Assembly: GCF_033807575.1 (NCBI RefSeq)
Contig: NC_084716.1
Location: 5,704,001 to 5,768,000 of the forward strand
Direction of reading: 5' to 3'
Source: Cydia pomonella
Lineage: Eukaryota; Arthropoda; Insecta; Lepidoptera; Tortricidae
Length of the DNA stretch: 64,000 nt
Positions within the stretch are counted from its first letter, which is position 1. Each line of letters starts with the position of its first letter. Below, one piece after another: positions 21,191-31,325 of this stretch. The translations under genes were made by a program, and so were the position numbers. The notes beneath the pieces were generated by a model. The model was not told where the DNA came from. It was given only the letters and a program-made list of their open reading frames with translations, and did no database searches.

Positions 21191-22147
21191 ATGGCGGACA
21201 AAAATGATAAAAAAGTCGGCGTGAGTGCTAATCTTTTAATTACCAGCTAAACGAAACAATATAAAGCTTCGATATTGAATAGGGTTCGCCATTAAAACCT
21301 AATTATAAGGCTGAAAAAAAAAAAAAATCGGCAAATTGTGTATTTTTACCACAGCCCCATAAACTTGGATTTTGAGGCCCCAGTAGAGCTATGCTTACGC
21401 TCACGCTTAAGGCATGCAATAGTATATTTTCACAGTTAGCGTACTAAGGTAGCCATTATGTGGCCGGGGCAATATTTTTAGCACGAATCGTAGGAGAACA
21501 TTTACGGGCCGAAGGCTGTAATCCATCATCAGCTTTAGTTAGCTCATCACGGATTTGTATGAACTTCTCAATTTATTATATGGGAAGGGTTATAATTTAT
21601 AATATTAATAAGTTAGCATACCCATGTAACACTGTGCTTGAGGAAAATTGCTATATGGGATAGCAGGAAAAATAGAGTATTAATATCGCTTAGAAACCGC
21701 ATGGTTTTCAATATTAAAATATAGTTACAATAGATTACCGATAGCGTAGGCAATTTATATTTTTATTTAACCACAAAGAGCTAAAGATCATTTTAAAATA
21801 CATTTCATTCATTTTCCTTATTGCCAATTATCCTGGATAGCAACATTTTGAACCAGTTTTAAGACAAACTTTATACAGGACACCGGCGTTAGTTTCTTTA
21901 TTTTTAAAAACAAAATTACAATAATGCGACAAAGATTGTTTGCGAACTGTGCCAAATGCTGCAGAGGACTGTGAGTACAAATTTGTCTATATTTGAACTA
22001 TTGGAACCTTAAGCTTTTTTAGATTCTAAAACTAATCTTTGTTGTAGAGTTTTTCGTCCACGACAAAAAAGAAAGATAAAATCGTTTTCTGATTTATTCG
22101 AAGAGGCAAAAAATCCAGATTTTGCCGTGAGGCGGAATACCATTTAG
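21191..22147 (+). CDS. Compact three-exon gene for a 73-residue basic protein (unknown)
   Basis: Exon 1 (21191-21220) encodes MADKNDKKVG and ends at GTGAGT. Exon 2 (21879-21970) follows TTTATACAG and ends at GTGAGT. Exon 3 (22048-22147) follows TTTGTTGTAG and ends in TAG. Phases agree throughout (30 nt; 92 nt = 30 codons + 2; 100 nt = 1 + 33 codons). A poly(A) signal AATAAA lies at 22189-22194, 42 bp past the stop. The protein is Lys/Arg-rich with a Cys cluster (CAKCC) in exon 2, a basic RPRQKRK and an acidic SFSDLFEEAK in exon 3. There is no signal peptide or known domain. Exon 2 also has an internal Met (21924). It is not transposon-like, so I take it as a small host gene. Confidence 0.55.
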
Positions 22148-22199
22148 ACTAGAATATTCTTTTTTATTATTTAAATAATGTAGAGGTTAATAAAAAATA

Positions 22200-22648
22200 G
22201 TTCTCGACAAATAGTTTCAATCTCTTATAACCTAATTCCACTGTTTTCAGCGACATATGATAAAGTAGATTTTCAATTTTTGAGCCATTACTGCCGAAAT
22301 TGCGCCAAAAAATGTTCACTCAATGTAACAAGCTAGCAAAGTCTTATAATGTAACGTAATATCTGTAAAGTTTGAATTTTTGAGTTAGATAATTAATAGC
22401 TATCATTTGAAATCTGTGAGAAATTGGAATAGCGCTTTAACAGTGTAAAACTAAATTTGTATATAAATTTCTACTATCAGGTTGTAAATTTTAAGTATTT
22501 TAGTTACACGGTGTATACGATGGTGAGCTTACGCATCGTCTATTTTATCTTCATCATATAATTTTCCGGGAAATGGAGAGAACTTATTGACGCAAACAAC
22601 TTTATGATCCAATATGTAAGTAAATGACTTTGCTTTATGGTACTTACT
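22200..22648. other. No gene recognised
   Basis: AT-rich spacer between the three-exon gene and the MITE; no conserved frame or regulatory motif that I can support. Confidence 0.4.
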
Positions 22649-23249
22649 CCGATCACAGAGACATTTGAATTAACAAAAATTCGGGGCAAGCTGAAAATTG
22701 GTGGAGTATGTAATTCCATCTATAACATCTACATATTGTATCAGGTATTATATGGGTAGCTCCACACGAATGATACAACAACTAAATGTTATAGAAGGGA
22801 TTCAGTAAGGGATAAATTGACGGACTTTTTTTCTTTTAAGAAAATATCAAAATACTATTAATAGTATAATTTGCAGATATAAAAGACATATTTATGCATT
22901 TTTACTTGTCTTTGAGGCCTGATACGTATATAAGTGGTATATACGTATACATGCGTGGATTTAATGTAGAACCTGATTCTTAGAATGGCGATATTTTGGA
23001 AATGGTTAGTTTCTGGAAAAAACCCCAATAGACTATTTTTGTATAGAATTCAAAGAGCTACATATTTTGTCAAAGGTACTTTTTCGAAAAAACTCACCGT
23101 TTCTTAGAAAAATCCAAAAAACCTAAATTTTTTACCTATGACCCCGAATAACTTCAAACTTCCACGCGGGATCGATGCTGAAGCCAAGGTTTCCGCCAAT
23201 TTTCAGCTTGCCCCGAATTTTTGTTAATTCAAATGTCTTCAGTGATCGG
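22649..23249. mobile_element. MITE with long inverted repeats
   Basis: CCGATCACAGAGACATTTGA (22649 on) and the complement at 23190-23249 form inverted repeats of about 60 bp, including ACAAAAATTCGGGGCAAGC on both arms. Flanks ACTTACT (22642-22648) and ACTAACT (23250-23256) may be a 7-bp target duplication with one change. It has no coding frame. The right flank touches the errantivirus LTR. Confidence 0.75.
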
Positions 23250-23257
23250 ACTAACTA

Positions 23258-23476
23258 CTTATAGTTCTTGGGTTCTAAACGTGAAATCTTCAGTGAAACT
23301 TGATTTAAGGTTACAAGTTTTTTAATAATATGATTACATAATTGGTCCCGACAATCGGAGCGAGAGCGAGCGAGAGCGACCGAAGTTAGGTTCGAACTGC
23401 CTTTAAGTTTTTCTTAATGCTAGATGCACTACACATATGTACCACACAAGTATATGGCACGCGCACACACATAACA
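23258..23476 (-). repeat. Errantivirus 3' LTR
   Basis: On the minus strand it starts TGTTATGTGTGTGCGCG after a G-rich polypurine tract (AAGGGGGG, rc of 23477-23484) and ends CCAAGAACTATAAG. It matches 48587-48815 apart from four substitutions and one missing copy of a 10-bp GAGCGAGCGA-type unit. Confidence 0.9.
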
Positions 23477-23485
23477 CCCCCCTTA

Positions 23486-23817
23486 TCACTCAGAAGACCT
23501 TCCCGTGCAGAAGGGCTGAACAGTTGGGGCCAACTCGACGTCCTGGGCTCTTGTAGTAGTCGTGGTCGTGGTTGGTCGGCGTGATTTTAGTTTCTTCCAC
23601 ACCAGTATTCCGGCGGTTGCAATAACCAGCACGTATAAGGGTACGATCCATACCAGGTTACTATTATTTTTAGGATCAAATGGTTGTATCTGCTGAAGTT
23701 CCTCCTTTTCTAATAGAGCTTGGAGTTTATATAATTGTTCTAATGGAACCCTTTCCAGTTTCAACGGTTGTGCATTATTTAGGATCGTTATATTGGACAA
23801 TTGGAAGGATATAAGTT
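23486..23817 (-). pseudogene. env: Errantivirus env, 3' part with membrane anchor
   Basis: This is the C-terminal part of the envelope fusion protein. A leucine/glutamate-rich helical region precedes a transmembrane segment (VWIVPLYVLVIATAGILVW) and a basic cytoplasmic tail with a Thr run. It ends 10 bases before the 3' LTR, as usual in errantiviruses. The upstream part of the gene is displaced to 26588 and beyond by Harbinger 2, so no continuous env can be made from this locus. Confidence 0.85.
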
Positions 23818-23949
23818 TGAAGCCGGGTATTCATTAGGCAACATTTGTTGATAAACTGTTTACGAATTTCATCACTTGTTCCGCAACAAGTTTACCGTAA
23901 ACACTGTTTCTGAAACTTAGCAGTCCACACTAGTTTAGTTGTTGCTAGG

Positions 23950-25849
23950 ATGTCGCCCGAAGAGGTAGTGATGCTCTGTGCTGCTTATATAATAATGCAC
24001 AAGTGTAAAGCTAAGAAAAAAAAGAAAAGGTGGTGGATGAGAAATTACCTCATGAATAGAACTTACGTATTTGATGATCTTAGAGGCTTTGATGGATCAT
24101 TCCAGAATTTTACCAGAATGTCACGATCTGACTTTGAAACATTATTGGGATTGATTGGACCTGCTATAACAAGACAGGAGACAAAATTTCGGCATCCCAT
24201 TGAGCCCCAAAGACGACTGGCTATAACTTTACGGTTTATTGCAACAGGTGACTTGTATGGCTCACTGTCATATACTTTTAAAGTATCAAAACAAATAATC
24301 AGCAAGATCATACCAGAAGTTTGTCAGGAATTGATAAATGTTTTGAAGGACTATGTAAAGGTAAGCAAAATAAATTTAATCACATACTTATTTATTAATT
24401 ATTTAAATGAAATTGCTAAATTTTATTGTGAATCATCATATTCCAACTGGGAGACTAATTCCTCAAGATTAGAGAAGTGCAAGACATCTTGACTATTTGC
24501 ATTATGGGCTTCGCCTGGTTCTGGTGTCCCTGTTGGGGTCGAAGTATCAGCATATGTTGATGTTGATGATGCGGTGCGATATCCACTGCCATAGCCGTAC
24601 CAATCTCTATACCCACCACTATTGTAATAGCCCATTCTTGCTTGTAGCAATATATTATTTATGTAATACTTGGCCTGCATAAGTGCTCTTTGGTCTTTGA
24701 CATTTTTCAATTCAGATGCCACATACTGGCCATAAATATCGAACTCGTTATTTGATACCTCGTCCATTTTCTTCTTTGCACTTTTCATAATTTCGTACGC
24801 TTCGTTTAGAGTGTCGTCACCTTTCCTCTTTTTGGGGTTTGAGGGCGACGGCGTTGGTGGTGGCGGCGGTGGTGGCAGTAATAATGATGATGATGGTTGT
24901 TGTGGTGGTAGTGGTGGTGGTGGTGGTGGCGGCGGTGCACTTGTCGACTGCGTTGCGGCAATGCCTTCCTATAAATAAAGAACTAGGTACCTACTTTAAT
25001 TCTTATATTTTTTTTTATTTCAGGTGCCACAAACTGAACAAGAATGGAAAAAGAAGGCCCGCCAGTTCGAGTTATTATGGAATTTTCCTCATTGTATCGG
25101 TTCCATTGATGGAAAACATATTGTTATTGAAGCACCATTTAATTCTGGCAGTGATTATTTCAATTATAAAGAACAATTCAGCATTATACTACTGGCAATA
25201 GTTAACGCAGATTACAACTTTATATGTATATGCGAATTGTGGTGCTAAAGGCAGATCTTCCGACAGTGGAGTATTTCAAGAAACTTCATTTTACGATGCA
25301 ATGACTGCAAACCGGCTTAATTTTCCACAGCCACAACCAATATTACCAAATGGTCCGAATCTACCTTATGTAATAGTAGGGGATAGTGCATTTGCCTTAT
25401 CTGAAAATATGATGAAACCGTATCCTGGCGTTCACAACCGTGGAACTACAAAACGCATTTTCGACTACCGCCTTTCCAGATCAAGAAGGATTGTAGAAAA
25501 TGTGTTTGGTTTATTAAGTGCTGTCTTTCGCGTTTTCAGAAAAGCCATGCCTCTTAAGCCTGCTACTTGTGAAATTGTAACAATGGCGTGTGTATATTTG
25601 CATAACTTTTTAAGGCGTAATAAACAGTCCCGAGCTATATATACTCCACCAGGAACATTCGATTATGAAGACCCAGAATATAACGTTATAGAAGGTTCTT
25701 GGCGAAGAGAAGTTGCTCCTCATGGCATGTTGAATTTACAACCTATTGCAAGACACCCACCACTAGCTGCAGCGGTCGTAAGAGATCACTTCGCTGAACA
25801 TTTTAGTAGTCCAGAAGACAGTGTGCCATGGCAAAATTCTCACGCATAA
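23950..25849 (+). pseudogene. Harbinger 2 transposase, two exons, one frameshift
   Basis: Exon 1 (23950-24360) encodes 137 residues (Lys-rich start, then the helical region with TRMSRSDFETLLGLIGP) and ends at GTAAGC. Exon 2 (25024-25849) follows TTTATTTCAG in phase 0 and has WNFPHCIGSIDGKH (first Asp), VIVGDSAFAL and RRIVENVFGLLS (Glu). Near 25226 a two-base loss in a TA repeat shifts the frame just before the second Asp region (KGRSSDSGVF), so this copy is broken. It ends with EDSVPWQN, as in the family. The intron holds the main exon of the accessory gene. Confidence 0.85.
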
Positions 25850-26347
25850 AGATAGTACCCACTGAATACGTGTTTTTTTAATAAAGTTCTGATAACATAA
25901 GTTGTATTTTGTATATATAACCTAAAAAAATATCTGATCATATATATTGATCTGCAATAGATATCTCATCTATATAGCAAATAAATATAATTATAAAAAA
26001 TTACGCACCGTTCCCATCGTATCCGATGTCCCAGACGTTGTTGCATCACGTAATAAAAATTGTAGCGAATCATACCACTGCCACTTGCTTTTAATCACTT
26101 GCTCGGCTCCGCATCCCGTTTGTTTTGATGACTTGAGTTTTCTCTTTTCACGACAAAATTGGGATCGTAGAGTATGCATTTTATTTTCCACCTCCTTTTG
26201 GGGCACATTTAATTTAGCGGCAATGTCGGCCCAAGCATCATTTTTTTTCAATTTATCTTTGTAATCCTTATTAGACGCGTCCCACAATATAGTATGTTGT
26301 TGAAAAAGCTCGATGAGCATTGTAATTTGGTTGTTAGACCACACCAC
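24423..26347 (-). CDS. Harbinger 2 accessory MADF-type protein, two exons
   Basis: Exon 1 (26347-26009) encodes a Myb/SANT-like MADF domain (MVWSNNQITMLIELFQQHTI, NKDYKDKLKKNDAWADIAAK, WQWYDSLQFL) and ends at a GTGCGT donor, non-consensus but usable. Exon 2 (24968-24423) follows TTATTTATAG. Both lengths are multiples of three, so the frame holds across 295 codons. Exon 2 begins with a poly-proline run from GGT/GGC repeats, then a helical region (EIMKSAKKKMDEVSNNEFDI) and a Tyr/Gly-rich end. The frame is intact, unlike its transposase. Expected role: binding the element ends and bringing in the transposase. Confidence 0.8.
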
Positions 26348-26587
26348 TATTTCCAGGTTTATGAACTTGCGTCTGACACGTCCACACTCGTTGACACTTG
26401 TTTATAAACTGAATATTTCGTCATGTTCTCCATCTAGAGTGGGGAACACAGCAACATGTTAATGCAACAATGTTTCATCACTTTTGTTTATAAACATGTT
26501 TACAGAGATGATGCAATGCAACATCGTGCAACACTGTTTATAAACAGTGTTTATTGACAAATGTTGCCTAATGAATACCCGGCTTGA

Positions 26588-27924
26588 TAGTCTGTCCTTT
26601 AATTTCATTTCTGTAGTTTTTAACAGATGAGCTTGCGGTGGTAAAACTACAGCCTTCTGGGACTTCGATCAGGTATGTTCCTTGGATAAATCTAATTTCT
26701 TCGACGTCGCATAAAAGTTGTGATTTAGTACGTTGTAGACAGGTCATTGTATAATGGTAGTCATCCAGTTTCTGCAGTAACTCGAAGTCAATTGTAATTG
26801 CAGTATATTGGCAGTTAGCAGAAATTTCGTGTTTTAGTATCAACGAGTAGATGCAATCGTCGGGCCTTGATGTCAGAGTAAAAGACGTTTCCTCGCAGTA
26901 GTACGTTTCTTGAAATTGTTTACATTCTTCCTCCATGTACTGGTGTTTTTCGCCGTTCATAGCCATATAAGGTTTAGGAGGGATAAGAATGGTTGAATTA
27001 TAAGTAGGAGTGGGGAATAGGTGGTAGTAGGTGTATGTATTTTTGTACATTATAGGAAACTTCAAAGCGAAAACAATTCTATTCTGTATAAAAGGAGCCA
27101 CAAGTAATAATATCATAATAATCTCGCAACTCGGTATTTTCATTGGTAAGCATTTCTTGTTTGTGATAAAGCTTTGTCAAGACATTTGACATGAACATAA
27201 TGTTCTCGAAATTTATTACACTATGGTGGGTAATTCCTAATTTAGAGAAAGCAATTGCATTTTCGAGCATGGTAACAAAGTCTAGAATATTCCGTAAATT
27301 ACTTTTTATCATATTACATAAACAGTTAATTTTTATGTAATCGGACAAGTGATAATTGGTCATATTAACGTCAGTTATTATTTCGTTCAAAGTTGTATGG
27401 ATTTTATTTTCGTTGGAAATTATAGTGGACAGTGTGACATTGAATGATTCTAACATTTGTTTGTTAATGCTTATCCCAGAATTCAATTTATTTCCAATGA
27501 TATTTTGATTTTTCTGTAAAGTTTGTATGGCTTGATTGTAATGGTGTGCATCGTTATGGTCCAAATTGCCAGTGATACTCTTTATGATAGAACCCAACCC
27601 ATTAATAAGACCGCGTTTTTGTTTAGGGTGAACAGCGTACAAGGCATTGAATTTACTATAAATTGTGTTGAGGTCATTTAGGAAAATCTGAGTGGTCATT
27701 ACTGAAGTATCTCTAAAATAAAGGGGGTCCGCAGATTTTAGATAATCTAAGTAGATACCGATATAACTCTCTATACTATTAATACTATCCTTAATACTAC
27801 TTAATTCGTAATAGTGTAAAAACACGTGTTCATTCATCTGTATCTTAGCAGTGCCTAGTTTAAATGGCAGGATGCCAGGGTTGTTATCCAGCTCCGTGAG
27901 GGTCACTTGACGGCCTTGGGTCAC
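26588..27924 (-). pseudogene. env: Errantivirus env, 5' part with fusion-protein cleavage region
   Basis: The minus strand carries the F-type (baculovirus-F-related) envelope of insect errantiviruses. A furin-like site followed by RGLINGLGSIIKSITGNLD marks the start of the membrane-anchored subunit and fusion peptide. Heptad-like regions come after (HHYNQAIQTLQKNQNI), then Cys-bearing segments. A frame change near 27080-27145 breaks it, and Harbinger 2 ends it at 26588. The N terminus overlaps or abuts the pol end near 27900. In intact relatives this protein mediates entry; here it is disrupted at two points. Confidence 0.85.
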
Positions 27925-28259
27925 TCCTATCAGGAGGGTCCTGGAACAATGATCTTTGTTGTTTTAATGGCACTCTTAGCGTCCTTTTATGATGACTGAT
28001 ATCCTTATCGTCTATAACTTTTATATCTAAGTTTTTCTTAATTCTACGACCTAAATAGCGGGGCTTCGTCTTTTGACGAGCAGCCGCGGGATTTTTCACG
28101 TACACGGCTCGGTGTTCCTCGTATTCGGGAGGTTCGGATCTATCCCTGTTCGCAATTGAAATTGATTTTTCTTGGTACTCTAAAAGGGATTTGTTAAGGT
28201 TTGCATATAATTCTTTTGTTACGTCTTTATGCCTATTTATATAATTTTGTAGATAAACA
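27925..28259 (-). pseudogene. pol: Errantivirus integrase C-terminal remnant
   Basis: Minus-strand frame reading RSEPPEYEEHRAVYVKNPAA then TKPRYLGRRIKK is the C-terminal domain of an errantivirus integrase, just upstream of env as expected. It stops at 28259, where non-LTR element 1 begins. Everything upstream in pol (integrase core, RNase H, RT, protease) is absent from the window. Confidence 0.7.
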
Positions 28260-28962
28260 TCTTCACTTAATATCCCAGATTAAGCACAATTCAGAGCGGT
28301 TTGAGTCGCTGACCAATGCCCAGTCATGTGCATGTAAGCAAGCGACTGGACATTTGTTGACCAGTGTACTCGATCCAAGCCTGTGTGACAGTTTACCACA
28401 ACAGCAAATAAATGATAATAGCTCCTTCCACACTCCACAACAAAGCACACCTAAACCTAATATTATTATGTATTGTGATGAAATTGGGAGCAATATGAGC
28501 TCATTTTTAAACTATTACCTAAAGGGACTTAGTACAATCAGCAATTGTCTGCCTCACAGTAGTTTTGAAAATATCTTAAAACAAATTTTAAATGACAGTA
28601 ATATTAATTCTAAGACAACACTGCTAATTCTTATGGGTAATAGGGGAAATGTGAACAAAAATAATTTACTTAAATACTTTGAACAGTTAAATTCACTTGC
28701 AGTGCATGAAATTATTATTTTCACATTCCCCTATTGTGAGCAAATGTCAGAGGCAGAAAATAACATTAGACATAAGTTGAATACATCTCTATATAATCTT
28801 TGTACATATAGTAGTAAGTTTATCATAATTGACACTAACAAATTTGTTAGTAAATACCATATGCCTATGGTGTTTTTGACTAAAGGTAAGTGTTACCTTT
28901 CAAATTATTACAAGAGACAAATAGCTTTATCGCTATCCTATTTACTTGACATTTCTGCCTAG
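28260..28962 (+). pseudogene. Non-LTR 1, ORF1-like region
   Basis: An open frame of about 230 residues runs from the junction to 28962. It has a core reading PNIIMYCDEIGSNMSSFLNY, TLLILMGNRGNVNK, HEIIIFTFPY and KFIIIDTNKF, alternating strands and helices like the hydrolase-like ORF1 product of some insect non-LTR elements. The start is lost at the errantivirus junction. Function in these elements is unproven. Confidence 0.5.
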
Positions 28963-29108
28963 AATTTGGCAGACAACTCTGCTCCTATTGAGCAGCCCAG
29001 TATGAGCTTGGAATTGGTTCCAGTCATAACCAATGATTTAAACTAGCTGTTAAGACAAAAGATTCTGTCTCTGGCAATTTAGTTTTAAATAAATATAATG
29101 AAAAATAC

Positions 29109-30086
29109 TGTAAACATGGAAAGTATATCCACCTGGTGCATCAAAACATTCAAAGTATTAGAGGAAAAGATTTACAGATTGAACTTTTTATGAACGATTT
29201 TTATGTTGATATTTTATGTATTACTGAACATTGGTTAACAAATAATGAATTAATGCCTCAATTTAATAATCATGAGGTGGGAAGTTCGTTCATCAGAATT
29301 AGTTCCATACATGGTGGGTCGTTAATTATATTAAATAGTCAGTTAAAATTTAAGGAACGTAAGGATATTGTATCCATGTCTGTTGAACGGACTATAGAAC
29401 TAAGTGCAGTAGAATTGGAGCAATTTATTGTTGTCTGTGTGTATAGGCCGCCATTAATTTTGAAATATTTGAAAGTGTAATGGATTCTGTGCTACTTTAA
29501 ATATCATCTTCTAGTAAGAAATTATTTATATGCGGCGACTTTAATGTAAATATTTTGGAAAATTCAACAATGTCTTGTAGATTGTTGAATCTATTCAAAT
29601 CTGGTAATCTCAACCACATGTTTATGGAGCCTACTAGAGTGACTGCTACTAGTGCAACCTGTATAGATAATATTTTCACTGATATTGTTCCTATTACTAA
29701 AAAAGTTATCAGTAATTTAGAATCAGACCACTTAGGTCAATTAATGGTATTTGAGACATTAAGGAAAAATACTTTGAGAAAACAAATAACTTTTGTACCA
29801 GTAACCTCGGACCGCGTAGAAAGAATGAAGCAAAGTCTAGTTCAGGCGCTACCCTTTTTGTCTTCCGATATGGGTCCAAATAGTATGTATAATTCATTCT
29901 TTCACACTTTTATGGATCATTATAATGCGATATTTACTTCAAAATCGGTCGTAGTTAGTGGTGCATCAGTTTTTAGTGAGTGGGCTACTGCGGACTTACA
30001 TCAACGAAGACGTGCACTGTATGCCTTGTATGAGGAACGGCGGTTTAACACTTAACACGAGTGATGAATTTAAAGAACATGTCAAG
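29109..30086 (+). pseudogene. Non-LTR 1, endonuclease domain
   Basis: After frame changes the region reads HQNIQSIRGKDLQIELFMND, DILCITEHWL (endonuclease Glu), VVCVYRPP and, after a stop near 29500, FICGDFNVNI and SDHLGQ (catalytic Asp-Asn and His region). These are the apurinic-type endonuclease blocks that nick target DNA. It is cut at 30086 by the Mag element and continues at 34995. Confidence 0.8.
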
Positions 30087-30284
30087 TGTTGTGTGGGTAA
30101 TCATAAAGATATGTATTAGAGGGTAGAGAAAATAAAGTTCAGTTGTTATCGAATACGCTTTTCATTCACATCATGGTGGCAGCGGTGCCGTATTTTATTA
30201 GATATTAAGGGCATTTTGGGCAAGTAAACAAGTGTCGTGTAGTTTAGAAGTGTGTGCTAGTGATAAATTGTGTTTGTGTAAACA

Positions 30285-31325
30285 ATGGAGCATGCGCGGC
30301 CTCCACCAGAGTTGTGCCTGGAGGGTGGCCCTGCCGCGCGCGCCGAGGCATGGCGCCGGTGGTATACACAATTCCAAGTATTCCTGAAGGCTTCAGGTGT
30401 CTATAAGGAGACAAGTGATGTGCAAGCCAGTTTGCTGGTAAACCTAATAGGGTCGGAAGGTTATAATGTGTATTTGACCTTCAGATTTACAAAAGATGAG
30501 AACCGCGATGACTTGCAAACCTTAGTAGACAAATTTAACGATCACTTTGGGACCAAACAGAATGAAACGATGGCACGATTCAAGTTTTTCTCTAGGAACC
30601 AGGAAAGTGGTGAATCTATAGACGAGTACGTAACGGCACTGAAAATACTTGCCCAGCAGTGCGAGTTCAAGGACCTCGAGGAGAGCCTAATGCGTGATCG
30701 CATAGTGTGCGGTGTTGCCAGTAGCAAAGTACGCGACCGCTTGCTTAGGGCGGAGGATCTAACTTTGGAAAAGGCGGTAAAGATAACTCAGGCGAATGAG
30801 ATGTCAAGTGAAGAAAAGCGCCAAATCGAAGGCTCTAAGGTTGCCGTGGCAGCGTCATCGTCGGCAGTGGATGTACTGTATGGAACCTCTGGACAGTTTG
30901 CTGGGGGTGGCCGCGGCAGGCGCCGTTGGCGGGGACGCGGCGGCCGGCGCGGTGGTGGCGCGACGGCGCGCGACGGCGCCGCCGCCGGCCCGAGCGCGCC
31001 GGATCGCTCCTGCGCTGCCTGCGCGAGTACCTATTGCGACGGAGGTCAGCGGTGTCCAGCGAGAGGTGCAAAGTGTTTATTGTGCGGTGGTGCAGGTCAT
31101 TTTAAGGTAAAGTGCCCATTTAGAAGACCAAACAAAGTGTATCAAATTGAAGAAGAGGACGGCTACAGTGACGACGACGAACTGTACTTCATCGATGGGG
31201 TCGATGTGGACTCTGATTATCGCAAAGACCGCAAAAAATGGTATGAAACTTTACTAGTTAGTGATAATCGTAGGGCCGAGACTTTTAAGCTTGATACTGG
31301 CTCGGATTTAAACGTTTATCAATGA
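30285..31325 (+). CDS. gag: Mag gag with start of protease
   Basis: A 346-residue frame: capsid-like N-terminal half (WRRWYTQFQVFLKASG, YVTALKILAQQC), a Gly/Arg-rich RNA-binding stretch, a zinc knuckle CLLCGGAGHFKVKC near residue 270, then an acidic linker and the retropepsin active site DTGSD near residue 337. It stops nine residues after DTGSD (TGA at 31323-31325). The pol frame starts four bases back in the -1 frame. TTTAAAC at 31307-31313 is placed in the phase required of a -1 slippery site, but a one-base loss is equally likely (see findings). Confidence 0.9.
   Translation: MEHARPPPELCLEGGPAARAEAWRRWYTQFQVFLKASGVYKETSDVQASLLVNLIGSEGYNVYLTFRFTKDENRDDLQTLVDKFNDHFGTKQNETMARFKFFSRNQESGESIDEYVTALKILAQQCEFKDLEESLMRDRIVCGVASSKVRDRLLRAEDLTLEKAVKITQANEMSSEEKRQIEGSKVAVAASSSAVDVLYGTSGQFAGGGRGRRRWRGRGGRRGGGATARDGAAAGPSAPDRSCAACASTYCDGGQRCPARGAKCLLCGGAGHFKVKCPFRRPNKVYQIEEEDGYSDDDELYFIDGVDVDSDYRKDRKKWYETLLVSDNRRAETFKLDTGSDLNVYQ

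Larger units (their letters stand above)
23821..26584 (+). mobile_element. PIF/Harbinger element 2, inserted in errantivirus env
   Basis: Inverted repeats start AGCCGGGTATTCATTAGGCA at 23821, with the complement ending at 26584. TGA at 23818-23820 and 26585-26587 is the 3-bp target duplication. Subterminal motifs around GTTTATAAACA recur near both ends. It carries a transposase gene on plus and a MADF-type gene on minus. It differs in sequence from Harbinger 1, so it is a separate family. Confidence 0.93.

Noticed and set aside
24839..25201. Val/Met-rich open frame on the plus strand
   Set aside because: It is the antisense of the poly-proline coding repeat of the MADF-type exon and the start of transposase exon 2 in a wrong frame.
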